Shown in pieces: positions 8,162 through 15,019 of a stretch of 42,935 nucleotides of DNA; position 1 is the first letter of the stretch; each line of letters opens with the position of its first letter. The translations under genes were made by a program, and so were the position numbers. The DNA is from JADJPL01 sp964607915 (GTDB lineage: Bacteria > Bacteroidota > Bacteroidia > Chitinophagales > Saprospiraceae): the NCBI GenBank assembly GCA_964607915.1, contig CAZSMU010000015.1:1-42935 (forward strand), written 5' to 3'. The notes beneath the pieces were generated by a model that worked only from the letters and a program-made list of their open reading frames with translations, was not told where the DNA came from and did no database searches.

Positions 8162-9379
8162 ATGAATTGGCCCATGCGCATTGCGCGACGCTATTTATTT
8201 GCCAAAAAATCGGCTAACATCATCAACCTGATTACGGGTATTGCGGTGTTTGGCATCGCCGTGGGCACAGCGGCCCTGGTGCTGGTGCTGTCTGTATTCA
8301 ACGGCTTCGAAGACCTGATTACTTCGATGTACAGCAGCTTTAACCCCCAGGTCAAAGCGACCCCGGCCAAAGGGAAGACCTTCGAACTAAAGCCGGGTAC
8401 GCTGGAGCGCCTGCGTCAACTGGAAGAAGTGCAGGCTGTTTCGCAGACCCTTGAAGAAGTGGCCTTCTTTGAATATCGCGATAAGCAGGACTTCGGCGTA
8501 ATCAAAGGGGTAGATGAGTGGTTCAATGCGGTGACGGGTATAGGCAAAACGGTCAAAGAAGGCCGCTACGCCCTCAAAGAGGGCTCCCGCGAGCTGGCTG
8601 TGCTGGGCCTTGGTATGTACAACAAGCTGACCGTCAGTACAGAAAACTATTTTGAACCCCTGAGTATCTATTTGCCAAAAAAGCGGGAAACCGGCCCGTT
8701 CGAGCCGCAGTTCGTAAAGCGCAGTGCCTACCCTGCCGGGGTTTTCTTCATCCAGCAGGACTTCGACAACCGCTATGTGCTGACTTCGCTGGAACTCTGC
8801 CAAAGTCTCCTGGGCAACCCACGAGCCTTGAGCGCACTGGAATTCCGACTCAGGCCGGGCATCTCCCCCCAAAGCGCCATCCCGAAAATACAGGATATCC
8901 TGGGGCCGGACATCGTGCTGCGCGACCGCTACCAACAGGAAGAGGCTTTCATGCGCCTGATGAAAATCGAAAAATGGATGAGTTTTGCCATCGTCAGCCT
9001 CACCTTGTTGATGGTAGCTTTCAACATGGTGGGGGCATTGTGGATGATCGTGCTGGAAAAACAAAAGGACGTCGCCATGCTCAAATCCATGGGCGCTCCC
9101 GACCGTTCGGTGCGCGATATCTTTCTCTACGAAGGCATGTGGTTGTGCGTCCTGGGGGGAGTCCTGGGGTTTGCTCTGGCACTGCTGGCTTATTTTTTAC
9201 AAAAAACGTTCGGAATTATTGGCATCCCCGGCACTTTTGCCGTGCAATCCTACCCGATCAGCCTCCGGTTCACCGACTTTATCGTCGTGGCCGCCACGGT
9301 GCTCGGAATCGGGTTGCTGGCATCTATCCCACCGGCCCTGCGGGCGCAGCGCATCCCTGCGCTGATCCGGGAAGCTTGA
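8162..9379 (+). CDS. LolC/LolE-type ABC transporter permease (FtsX/MacB fold)
   Basis: This is a predicted inner-membrane permease of a lipoprotein-releasing complex, which extracts lipoproteins for transfer to the outer membrane together with a LolD ATPase encoded elsewhere. The N-terminal IARRYLFAKKSANIINLITGIAVFGIAVGTAALVLVLSVFNGFEDLI is the signature of this family (amphipathic start, TM1 about residues 20-46). A large periplasmic domain spans about 47-265. Three further TM segments follow (about 272-298, 320-350, 368-395), with EKQKDVAMLKSMGAP in the cytoplasmic loop. At 405 residues it has normal length. It opens a plus-strand run of four genes (permease, small protein, two cyclophilins), all plausibly serving envelope proteins. 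Confidence 0.9.
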   Translation: MNWPMRIARRYLFAKKSANIINLITGIAVFGIAVGTAALVLVLSVFNGFEDLITSMYSSFNPQVKATPAKGKTFELKPGTLERLRQLEEVQAVSQTLEEVAFFEYRDKQDFGVIKGVDEWFNAVTGIGKTVKEGRYALKEGSRELAVLGLGMYNKLTVSTENYFEPLSIYLPKKRETGPFEPQFVKRSAYPAGVFFIQQDFDNRYVLTSLELCQSLLGNPRALSALEFRLRPGISPQSAIPKIQDILGPDIVLRDRYQQEEAFMRLMKIEKWMSFAIVSLTLLMVAFNMVGALWMIVLEKQKDVAMLKSMGAPDRSVRDIFLYEGMWLCVLGGVLGFALALLAYFLQKTFGIIGIPGTFAVQSYPISLRFTDFIVVAATVLGIGLLASIPPALRAQRIPALIREA

Positions 9380-9407
9380 TGAAACGACCAGGACACTTAT
9401 TGCAAAA

Positions 9408-9764
9408 ATGGAAAACTGGGAACTCGATTTTGAATGGTTGCATGTACGCACGCTCGTCAAGGAGCGCTTCAACCGCGATGCGCTGCCGGACCTGAACGGT
9501 ATGCTCTTCCTGATCGGCATCCAGGAACTCGGCCGTTGGAAAACGTCTTTCACCAAGGAAGAAAAGCAAGACCTCATGCACATCGCCATCTGCCGCTTGT
9601 TCAGCTACGACGGGCACTATGGCTTTGTAGGCCGCGACGAAGACGGCTGGCCCCACTGGGACTTGCTCCTCCCCGTGCCAAAAAGGGAACTCGACGAACA
9701 AGAAAATATGCTGAAAATGTATATTGTGCGCTATTTTAAAGAACTCGAAGATGAACGCTACTAA
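9408..9764 (+). CDS. Small conserved-looking protein of unknown function
   Basis: I do not recognise a named domain. The 118-residue product (MENWELDFEWLHVRTLVKERF...) has no signal peptide or TM segment and is rich in aromatic and acidic residues. It contains DLNGMLFLIGIQELGRW and a central DEDGWPHWDLLLPVPK, and looks like a compact cytoplasmic protein. It starts 28 bp after the permease stop and its last 14 bases overlap the start of the downstream cyclophilin gene, so it is very likely translated as part of that operon. Codon use fits its neighbours. The constant spacing suggests a real gene, but no function should be assigned. Confidence 0.8.
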   Translation: MENWELDFEWLHVRTLVKERFNRDALPDLNGMLFLIGIQELGRWKTSFTKEEKQDLMHIAICRLFSYDGHYGFVGRDEDGWPHWDLLLPVPKRELDEQENMLKMYIVRYFKELEDERY

Positions 9765-10404
9765 ATGGAGGGCATGGCCCTTGTCTTTTCTTTTCTTGCT
9801 GCTCCTGCCGGCGGGTTGTAAAAAAGACCCCCACACCTATGCGCTGATCGAAACGGAGTACGGGGACATTAAAATCATGCTCTACAATACCACGCCCAAG
9901 CACCGCGATAACTTTATCAAACTGGTCTCCCAGGGCTTCTATGACGGTTTGTTGTTCCACCGCATCGTCGAGCGCTTTATGATTCAGGGCGGTGACCCCG
10001 ACTCGGGCAACGCCGACCCCAACCAAATCCTGGGCTCGAGCGACATGCCCTATCAAATCGTGCCCGAGATCGGCGCTCCCCACCTGCGCGGGGCCGTGGC
10101 GGCAGCTCAGAAGAGCAACCCGCAGAAGCTGTCGTCGGGATGTCAGTTCTACATCGTCGTCGGCGATACGGTCACGCTTCCTATGCTGGATCTCATAGAA
10201 AAAGAAAAAAATATCCGCTACAACGATGCCCAGCGCAAACTCTATCAGGAAATCGGCGGTGCACCCTGGCTCGACAACGACTATACCGTTTTTGGGGAGG
10301 TCGTAAAGGGTATGGAAGTAGTGGAGAAAATAAGCAAAGAACCCCAGGGGCTGCGCAACCGACCTTTACAGGACGTGGTTATGAAAAAGGTGAAAATCCT
10401 ATAA
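9751..10404 (+). CDS. Cyclophilin-type peptidyl-prolyl cis-trans isomerase, lipoprotein
   Basis: It catalyses prolyl isomerisation during folding of exported proteins, anchored to the envelope by lipid. The N-terminus MNATKWRAWPLSFLFLLLLPAGC is a lipoprotein signal with Cys at about residue 23. The cyclophilin domain covers about residues 29-217 and shows the family signatures HRDNFIKLVSQGFYDGLLFHRIVERFMIQGGD (catalytic Arg in FHRI, Phe-Met-Ile-Gln-Gly-Gly), SSGCQFYIV and DNDYTVFGEVVKGMEVV. The start at 9751 sits 14 bases inside the preceding gene and removes a nonsensical N-terminal extension. The next gene is a second cyclophilin, similar across the whole domain, so the two arose by tandem duplication. 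Confidence 0.93.
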   Translation: MNATKWRAWPLSFLFLLLLPAGCKKDPHTYALIETEYGDIKIMLYNTTPKHRDNFIKLVSQGFYDGLLFHRIVERFMIQGGDPDSGNADPNQILGSSDMPYQIVPEIGAPHLRGAVAAAQKSNPQKLSSGCQFYIVVGDTVTLPMLDLIEKEKNIRYNDAQRKLYQEIGGAPWLDNDYTVFGEVVKGMEVVEKISKEPQGLRNRPLQDVVMKKVKIL

Positions 10405-10464
10405 CCACCAAGCTGGTGCCAAGCCTCCAAAAGCATTTTAGGAAATCAAGATACAAAACACACC

Positions 10465-11379
10465 ATGAAGACGCTGCTTACCGCTATCCGCCTGCTGAAA
10501 CCCACTGCCGCTATCGTGCTGGGGGGAGCCTGTTTCTCCCTGTCCTGTTCCCGCCCGGTGGCGCAATTCAGCTATACGGGCGCTTCAAAAGCACCTGCGG
10601 AAATACGATTCGACAACCGTTCTGAAAAAGCTCAGGCTTTTGAATGGGACTTCGGGGATGGAAACCGATCCACGGATTCCCTGCCCGTACATACCTATAA
10701 AAAATCGGGTACCTATACCGTGACCCTTATTGCTAAATCAGGAAATAAAACGAGAATCATGGAAGAAAAAATCCAAATAGATGCTCCTGACCGTTGCCTG
10801 GTGGAAATCGAGACCGAGTTCGGCAACATGCTGGTCTGGCTCTACGACAGCACCCCGCAGCACCGGGACAACTTCCTCAAACTGGCCGGGGAAGGCTACT
10901 TTGACAGCCTGTTGTTCCACCGGGTGATCAAAGGCTTTATGGTTCAGGGGGGCGATCCCAACTCGCGCAACGCTCCCAAAGGACAGCCTTTGGGCATGGG
11001 CGGGCCGTCTTACACCATTCCCGCCGAATTCGTAGATACGCTGGTGCACGTGAGAGGCGCCCTGGCAGCCGCCCGCACTGGCGACCAGGTCAACCCGGAG
11101 AAGCGCTCTTCCGGTTCGCAGTTCTACATCGTTCAGGGGCAGCCGCTGACCAATCCGCAACTGGACCAGATCGAGGCCCGCAAAGGGTTCCGCTACTCCA
11201 CGGAGCAGCGCCAACTGTATCTGGAAAAAGGAGGGACGCCTTTCCTGGATCGGGACTACACCGTATTTGGAGTGGTGATACAAGGGCTGGAAGTAATCGA
11301 CAAAATCGCTGAGTCCCCGAAAGACCAGCGCGATCGGCCACTGGAAGATGTGCGGATGAAAATACGCCCTATTCAGTAG
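10465..11379 (+). CDS. PKD domain-cyclophilin fusion lipoprotein
   Basis: A lipoprotein signal (ending LGGACFSLSC) leads into a PKD domain at about residues 32-108, with the hallmark FEWDFGDGNRSTDS and HTYKKSGTYTVTLIA. A complete cyclophilin domain follows at about 112-304 (FHRVIKGFMVQGGDPNSRN, SSGSQFYIVQGQP, DRDYTVFGVVIQGLEV). Cyclophilin is a prolyl isomerase; the PKD module is a beta-sandwich usually used for protein-protein or polysaccharide contact, so this enzyme may be targeted to a particular envelope client. It is 60 bp downstream of its paralogue and probably in the same operon. Its 3' end overlaps the convergent TPR gene by 11 bp. Joining PKD to a cyclophilin is unusual. Confidence 0.92.
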   Translation: MKTLLTAIRLLKPTAAIVLGGACFSLSCSRPVAQFSYTGASKAPAEIRFDNRSEKAQAFEWDFGDGNRSTDSLPVHTYKKSGTYTVTLIAKSGNKTRIMEEKIQIDAPDRCLVEIETEFGNMLVWLYDSTPQHRDNFLKLAGEGYFDSLLFHRVIKGFMVQGGDPNSRNAPKGQPLGMGGPSYTIPAEFVDTLVHVRGALAAARTGDQVNPEKRSSGSQFYIVQGQPLTNPQLDQIEARKGFRYSTEQRQLYLEKGGTPFLDRDYTVFGVVIQGLEVIDKIAESPKDQRDRPLEDVRMKIRPIQ

Positions 11380-12787
11380 GTTCTCCGCTGCTCAGGGAAA
11401 TCAAGGCCTGGATGCGGGGATCTGACTTCAGCTCCGGCATGAGCAGAAAAAAAATCGTGTGGGCGCTAAAGTCGGCCTCCAGGGCATATTCGAGGATGGG
11501 GAAAGCTTCCTCCGGCTTTCCAAGGGCAAAAAGGCAGGCGGCTTTCCCGTACTCGATATCCGGTTCCGCTGTATATTGGGCAGCTTCACACAGGAGATTC
11601 CACCCTCTTTCGGCCTGGTTCCGTTCCAGAAGGTAGGCGGCAAAGTGCAACCAGTAGATAGGCTCGTCGGGTGCCAGGTCTATCGCCTGCCGCATGCTGT
11701 ATTCCGCAGCAGTTTCATTGCCCATGATAGCATGTATGGCCCCTTTGGCCGCATGATACGACTCCTGTTCCGCATTGATATGGATGGCACGGGAAAAGCA
11801 GGACATGGCTTTGGTCCAGTTTTCCTCGATGGCATAGCACTTTCCGAGATAGAACATCGCTTCGTCCTGGGCGGGGTCAATGCTCAGCGCCCGGCGCAGG
11901 GTTCTGCGCGCCTGTGCATAGTCCTCGGCCATGAACAGGCATTGCCCCATGCGGGTCAGCGATTCGCCGTCGGGTGGGAAGTGTTCCTGCATGTCTTCGA
12001 GTACGGCCATGGCCCGTGTATAATCCTGAACTTCGAAGCAGACGTCTATGAACTCCCAATAGGCGTGTTCGAACTTGGGGTCGGTCAGGAAAGCGTATTC
12101 CAGGGAATCCAGGGCGTCGTCGTACAGGCCTTCATAGGCTTGCGCTAACCCCAGGTTGAACCAGGCGATAGAGAGATAGGGATTTTCCTCCAGCAGCGCA
12201 CTGTGGAAAGCAATGCTCTCCTCGTAGCGGTGCATGATTTCCACTACGACGCCGAAGTGTTCGAGTGCCTGGATATGCCCCGGGTCCAGGTGGATGGTTT
12301 TTTGCAGGGTGGCAAACATCTCGTCGTAGTCGCCCATCTTTTCCAATACCAAACTCTTCAGGTAGAAGATATCGGATTGATCCGCCGGGCCTTCCACGTC
12401 GGGCAGCACGCGCTCCAATTCTGCCATCGCATCCTCGAAGCGATGCATGGCGGCGAGGGCTTCTGCGCGCAAAAGGAAGATATCCAATTCGTTGGGAGCG
12501 ATGAACAGCGCTTTTTGCAGTAGGTCCAGCGCTTTCTGAGGCTCTTCCCTGCGGATGAGCAGTTCGGCTTTGTGCAGAAAGATATCGAGTTGAAAGGGAT
12601 ACAACTCGAGCGCCAGGTCCAACAACTCGAGCGCCAGGTCTAACTGGCCTTCGTCTTCGAAGTAACTGGCGAGAAGCCCAAACTCCGGTTCCGTAAATTG
12701 CAGCGGCTGCCCTGTGGCCATCCTGGCCTCAAAGGCGAGCAGCAGTGCCCTTATTTCGGGGCGTTCATCTGGTTCCGGTTGGTGCAT
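11369..12787 (-). CDS. Tetratricopeptide-repeat protein
   Basis: A 472-residue protein made almost entirely of TPR helices; about ten repeats can be followed (for example IDLDPGHIQALEHFGVV-type, SIAWFNLGLAQAYEGLYDDAL, EAMFYLGKCYAIEENWTKAMSCF). There is no signal peptide or TM segment, so it is probably a cytoplasmic scaffold or adaptor; partners are unknown. The chain is strongly acidic. Near residues 56-69 the seven-residue unit LDLALEL occurs twice in a row, matching an exact DNA duplication. The start at ATG 12787 has a candidate -7 box TATCTTTG just upstream. The 3' end overlaps the convergent PKD-cyclophilin gene by 11 bp, so any terminator would lie inside that gene. Confidence 0.88.
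   Translation of the reverse strand: MHQPEPDERPEIRALLLAFEARMATGQPLQFTEPEFGLLASYFEDEGQLDLALELLDLALELYPFQLDIFLHKAELLIRREEPQKALDLLQKALFIAPNELDIFLLRAEALAAMHRFEDAMAELERVLPDVEGPADQSDIFYLKSLVLEKMGDYDEMFATLQKTIHLDPGHIQALEHFGVVVEIMHRYEESIAFHSALLEENPYLSIAWFNLGLAQAYEGLYDDALDSLEYAFLTDPKFEHAYWEFIDVCFEVQDYTRAMAVLEDMQEHFPPDGESLTRMGQCLFMAEDYAQARRTLRRALSIDPAQDEAMFYLGKCYAIEENWTKAMSCFSRAIHINAEQESYHAAKGAIHAIMGNETAAEYSMRQAIDLAPDEPIYWLHFAAYLLERNQAERGWNLLCEAAQYTAEPDIEYGKAACLFALGKPEEAFPILEYALEADFSAHTIFFLLMPELKSDPRIQALISLSSGEPTE
12601..12640. repeat. 21-bp tandem duplication inside the TPR gene
   Basis: The 19-base string acaactcgagcgccaggtc occurs at 12601-12619 and again at 12622-12640, a period of 21 bp, so the frame is kept. 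It encodes LDLALEL twice. The near-perfect identity of the DNA indicates a recent slippage event rather than old repeat divergence. Confidence 0.85.
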
Positions 12788-12803
12788 GAAAGATGCCTTT
12801 TTA

Positions 12804-12811
12804 CAAAGATA
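12804..12811 (-). promoter_or_regulatory. Candidate -7 box (TATCTTTG) of the TPR gene
   Basis: On the minus strand the sequence reads TATCTTTG, an exact TAnnTTTG match, 17 bp before the TPR start codon. Transcription would begin near 12797, giving a very short leader. No -33 TTTG was obvious. Confidence 0.5.
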
Positions 12812-12851
12812 GGTCAGAATTTATAGAAAAGTTCGATTTTGGGGATATTGC

Positions 12852-12886
12852 GGAAAAACTATTTTTTTTCAAAAAATAGTTTTTCC
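12852..12886. repeat. Perfect 16-bp inverted repeat in AT-rich intergenic DNA
   Basis: GGAAAAACTATTTTTT (12852-12867) is followed by a 3-nt loop and its exact reverse complement (12871-12886). It lies in the divergent 326-bp region between the TPR gene and the AIPR gene. It is symmetrical, so it could act on either strand. It does not resemble the dispersed cgcaacaagtc family. Confidence 0.85.
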
Positions 12887-12933
12887 AAAGAAAAATTTCA
12901 AAGAAGGCTATGGAAAGGTGCATAGCTCCGGGC

Positions 12934-12964
12934 TTGTGTAATGCCTGAAAATTGCTTAATCTTG
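12934..12964 (+). promoter_or_regulatory. Candidate promoter of the AIPR gene
   Basis: TTG at 12934-12936 and TAATCTTG at 12957-12964 (7 of 8 to TAnnTTTG) are 20 bp apart, a spacing suited to the Bacteroidota -33/-7 promoter. Transcription would begin near 12970 and produce a leader of about 145 nt containing repeat copy 5. The match is imperfect. Confidence 0.35.
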
Positions 12965-13013
12965 TGGTGGGTAAAAAATCCCTGCGCTAAATGGCCGAAA
13001 AAAGGCACCGTGT

Positions 13014-13109
13014 GGGTGAAAAAGGGCACATTCGACCCCTCGAAGGTTCCCCTCGCAACCAGTCAATGACTCTCTTTTCCCCACCCCGTTTACCCCTCGC
13101 AACAAGTGT
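13014..13109. repeat. Dispersed intergenic repeat, copy 5 (two right arms)
   Basis: Two successive right-arm sequences are visible: cccctcgcaaccagtc (ending 13064) and acccctcgcaacaagtg (ending 13108). The first is preceded by gtgaaaaagggcaca, as in copy 1. Together they fill the leader of the AIPR gene, the second ending 5 nt before the start codon. Confidence 0.75.
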
Positions 13110-13113
13110 AATT

Positions 13114-15003
13114 ATGATGGACACGATTTTCAATAGCCCTCAACTCAGAATAGAACTGGATTACTTCAAGCGCAGGAACGAACATTTCACGCTTCAAGCC
13201 GGCAAGTCTTCCGACCGGGTAGGAAACCAGCCAGACCAGATTCTTTACATGGCTATGGCTGCTTCTCTCGCGATGGATTACTCAGAGGATGGGTTCTTTG
13301 AAGACTTTCATATCACGGATAAGAGTATTTCTGGCAAGCCGGAGCTGCTGATAGATGCGTATGCCCTGATTGAAACGGAAAGGACCAATGAAAAGCACTT
13401 GCATTTGTTTCAGTTCAAATTACACGAAAGCCCTAACAATGCGGTTTCGCCAAAAGAACTGGGCCAGTTTGCCACCCTGATGAACAACGTCTTCGTACAT
13501 CCTGTCCTCATGGGGGAAGATGATTTGAAAAACAAAGTGCTGAAAGAAATTTACGACCAGGTACAGGACTTCCTGGCGGGTAAAAGAGGCAGGAGGGTGA
13601 TGATTCACTGCCACTTCATCAATAATGCCCAAGGGATAGTTCCTGCAAACAAAGCAGATATAGAAACGGTTATGAACCGGTTTCTCACGGACAAACAATT
13701 CCACAACTTCAAAGTGCAGGTCTATGGATTGAAGGATATCCTGGATTTGGCAGTCAATGGCAAAATTTCAGTCGAAAAAGAATTTATAGAATTTGAAATT
13801 GACGGTCCACAAGCATACCGCTTCGAAGATAATTCTGTAAAAAGCGGGGTCGGATTGCCCAAGAAAGTGTTTGTGGGTATCTGCAACGTGAATGAATTTG
13901 TCACCCTTCAGAACAAATACCACCACAACCAGCTCTATGCCGAAAATATCCGGTTATACCTGGGAGACCGGGCCGCTGTGAATAAAGATATCATCCACAC
14001 CATCTGCTCCCCGGAAAGCATATGGTTCCCGTATATGAACAACGGTATTAGTATTATCTGTGATGAATTCACCCTGGGCAATTTGAGAAAAGATAAAAAA
14101 TTGCCCATCGAGTTGAAAAACATGCAGATTATCAACGGCTGCCAAACCGTAAATGCCCTGTACAATGCCAAGTACGGCCCCTCCACACAAGCTAATTTTA
14201 GGGCATCCAACATACTGGTAAAAATATATGAGATCAGTCCGGATCAGGCAGACTTTAAAATGAGCGTCATCCGGGCTACCAACAACCAAAATGCAGTCAA
14301 GACGTATTCTTTGCTGTCAAACGACCCTATCCAGATTGCCATAGGCGAGCGGATAAGCCGATTCGGGTATATCTATGATAGAAAAGGGGAAGCGAAAAAC
14401 AGCAAATCTGAAAAAATCGTGGGAATGCCCAATGCTGCGTTGGCCTATCGGGCTGTTTTTTGGCTGGCCGCCCAAGGCCTGCGATCTAAAATGGGCCACA
14501 GCCGGGTTTTCCAAAAAACCGAGTACGAAAAACTCTACCGGAACGATGAAGTGGACGACCCCGCTTATTTGAACACTTTATCGTCGGAACTACTGCTCGC
14601 CTCCATCCTCGTCGACCGTATCCGGCAGTTAATTCAGGAGAAGTCGGATGAATATCTAAGTGAATTGCCGATTTTCAAAAAGAGCACGTATTACCTCTCC
14701 GGGTATGCGTATGCACTCTATAAACCCCATTTCGATGGTTTTATCACAGAAATGGAAAGACTCCTCGAAGAAGACAACCTGCCTAAAATCAATGGAAAAA
14801 ATATTCCCCGCAAAATAGAAGAGTTCCTCGAGGCTCTTTTTGACGAAATGGTGAAAAAATTTACCTGGTTCTACAAGGGACTGACCCTGGATAAAACCGA
14901 CCTGGACAACTTATTGAAAAGCAGCGATTTTTCTTCTCAATACCACAAAGAAATCGAAAGAGAAACCGGACTTCGCGTGGAAGATATAGCTCTTCGCAGG
15001 TAG
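13114..15003 (+). CDS. AIPR-family (abortive infection phage resistance) protein
   Basis: The product (629 residues from ATG 13114) belongs to the AIPR family, named from abortive phage-resistance proteins and often found in bacterial defence loci; its biochemical activity is not settled. The family core is visible at about residues 240-560: VFVGICNVNEFV, WFPYMNNGISIICDEF, MQIINGCQTVNALYNAKYG and VIRATNNQNAVKTYSLLSNDPIQ. The N-terminal 240 residues (LYMAMAASLAMDYSEDGFFEDF, LHLFQFKLHES) resemble the leading domain of such proteins. The frame extends 41 codons upstream, but that part is dispersed-repeat DNA, so it was excluded; ATG 13117 is equally possible. It stands alone, with no restriction-modification or Argonaute partner beside it, and its sequence looks richer in A+T than its neighbours, which may point to transfer. 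Confidence 0.85.
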   Translation: MMDTIFNSPQLRIELDYFKRRNEHFTLQAGKSSDRVGNQPDQILYMAMAASLAMDYSEDGFFEDFHITDKSISGKPELLIDAYALIETERTNEKHLHLFQFKLHESPNNAVSPKELGQFATLMNNVFVHPVLMGEDDLKNKVLKEIYDQVQDFLAGKRGRRVMIHCHFINNAQGIVPANKADIETVMNRFLTDKQFHNFKVQVYGLKDILDLAVNGKISVEKEFIEFEIDGPQAYRFEDNSVKSGVGLPKKVFVGICNVNEFVTLQNKYHHNQLYAENIRLYLGDRAAVNKDIIHTICSPESIWFPYMNNGISIICDEFTLGNLRKDKKLPIELKNMQIINGCQTVNALYNAKYGPSTQANFRASNILVKIYEISPDQADFKMSVIRATNNQNAVKTYSLLSNDPIQIAIGERISRFGYIYDRKGEAKNSKSEKIVGMPNAALAYRAVFWLAAQGLRSKMGHSRVFQKTEYEKLYRNDEVDDPAYLNTLSSELLLASILVDRIRQLIQEKSDEYLSELPIFKKSTYYLSGYAYALYKPHFDGFITEMERLLEEDNLPKINGKNIPRKIEEFLEALFDEMVKKFTWFYKGLTLDKTDLDNLLKSSDFSSQYHKEIERETGLRVEDIALRR

Positions 15004-15019
15004 CAGGAGGCCTGCCGGT

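Noticed and set aside
12991..13113. Longer AIPR protein starting at ATG 12991
   Set aside because: The extra 41 codons are the dispersed repeat and have no protein character.
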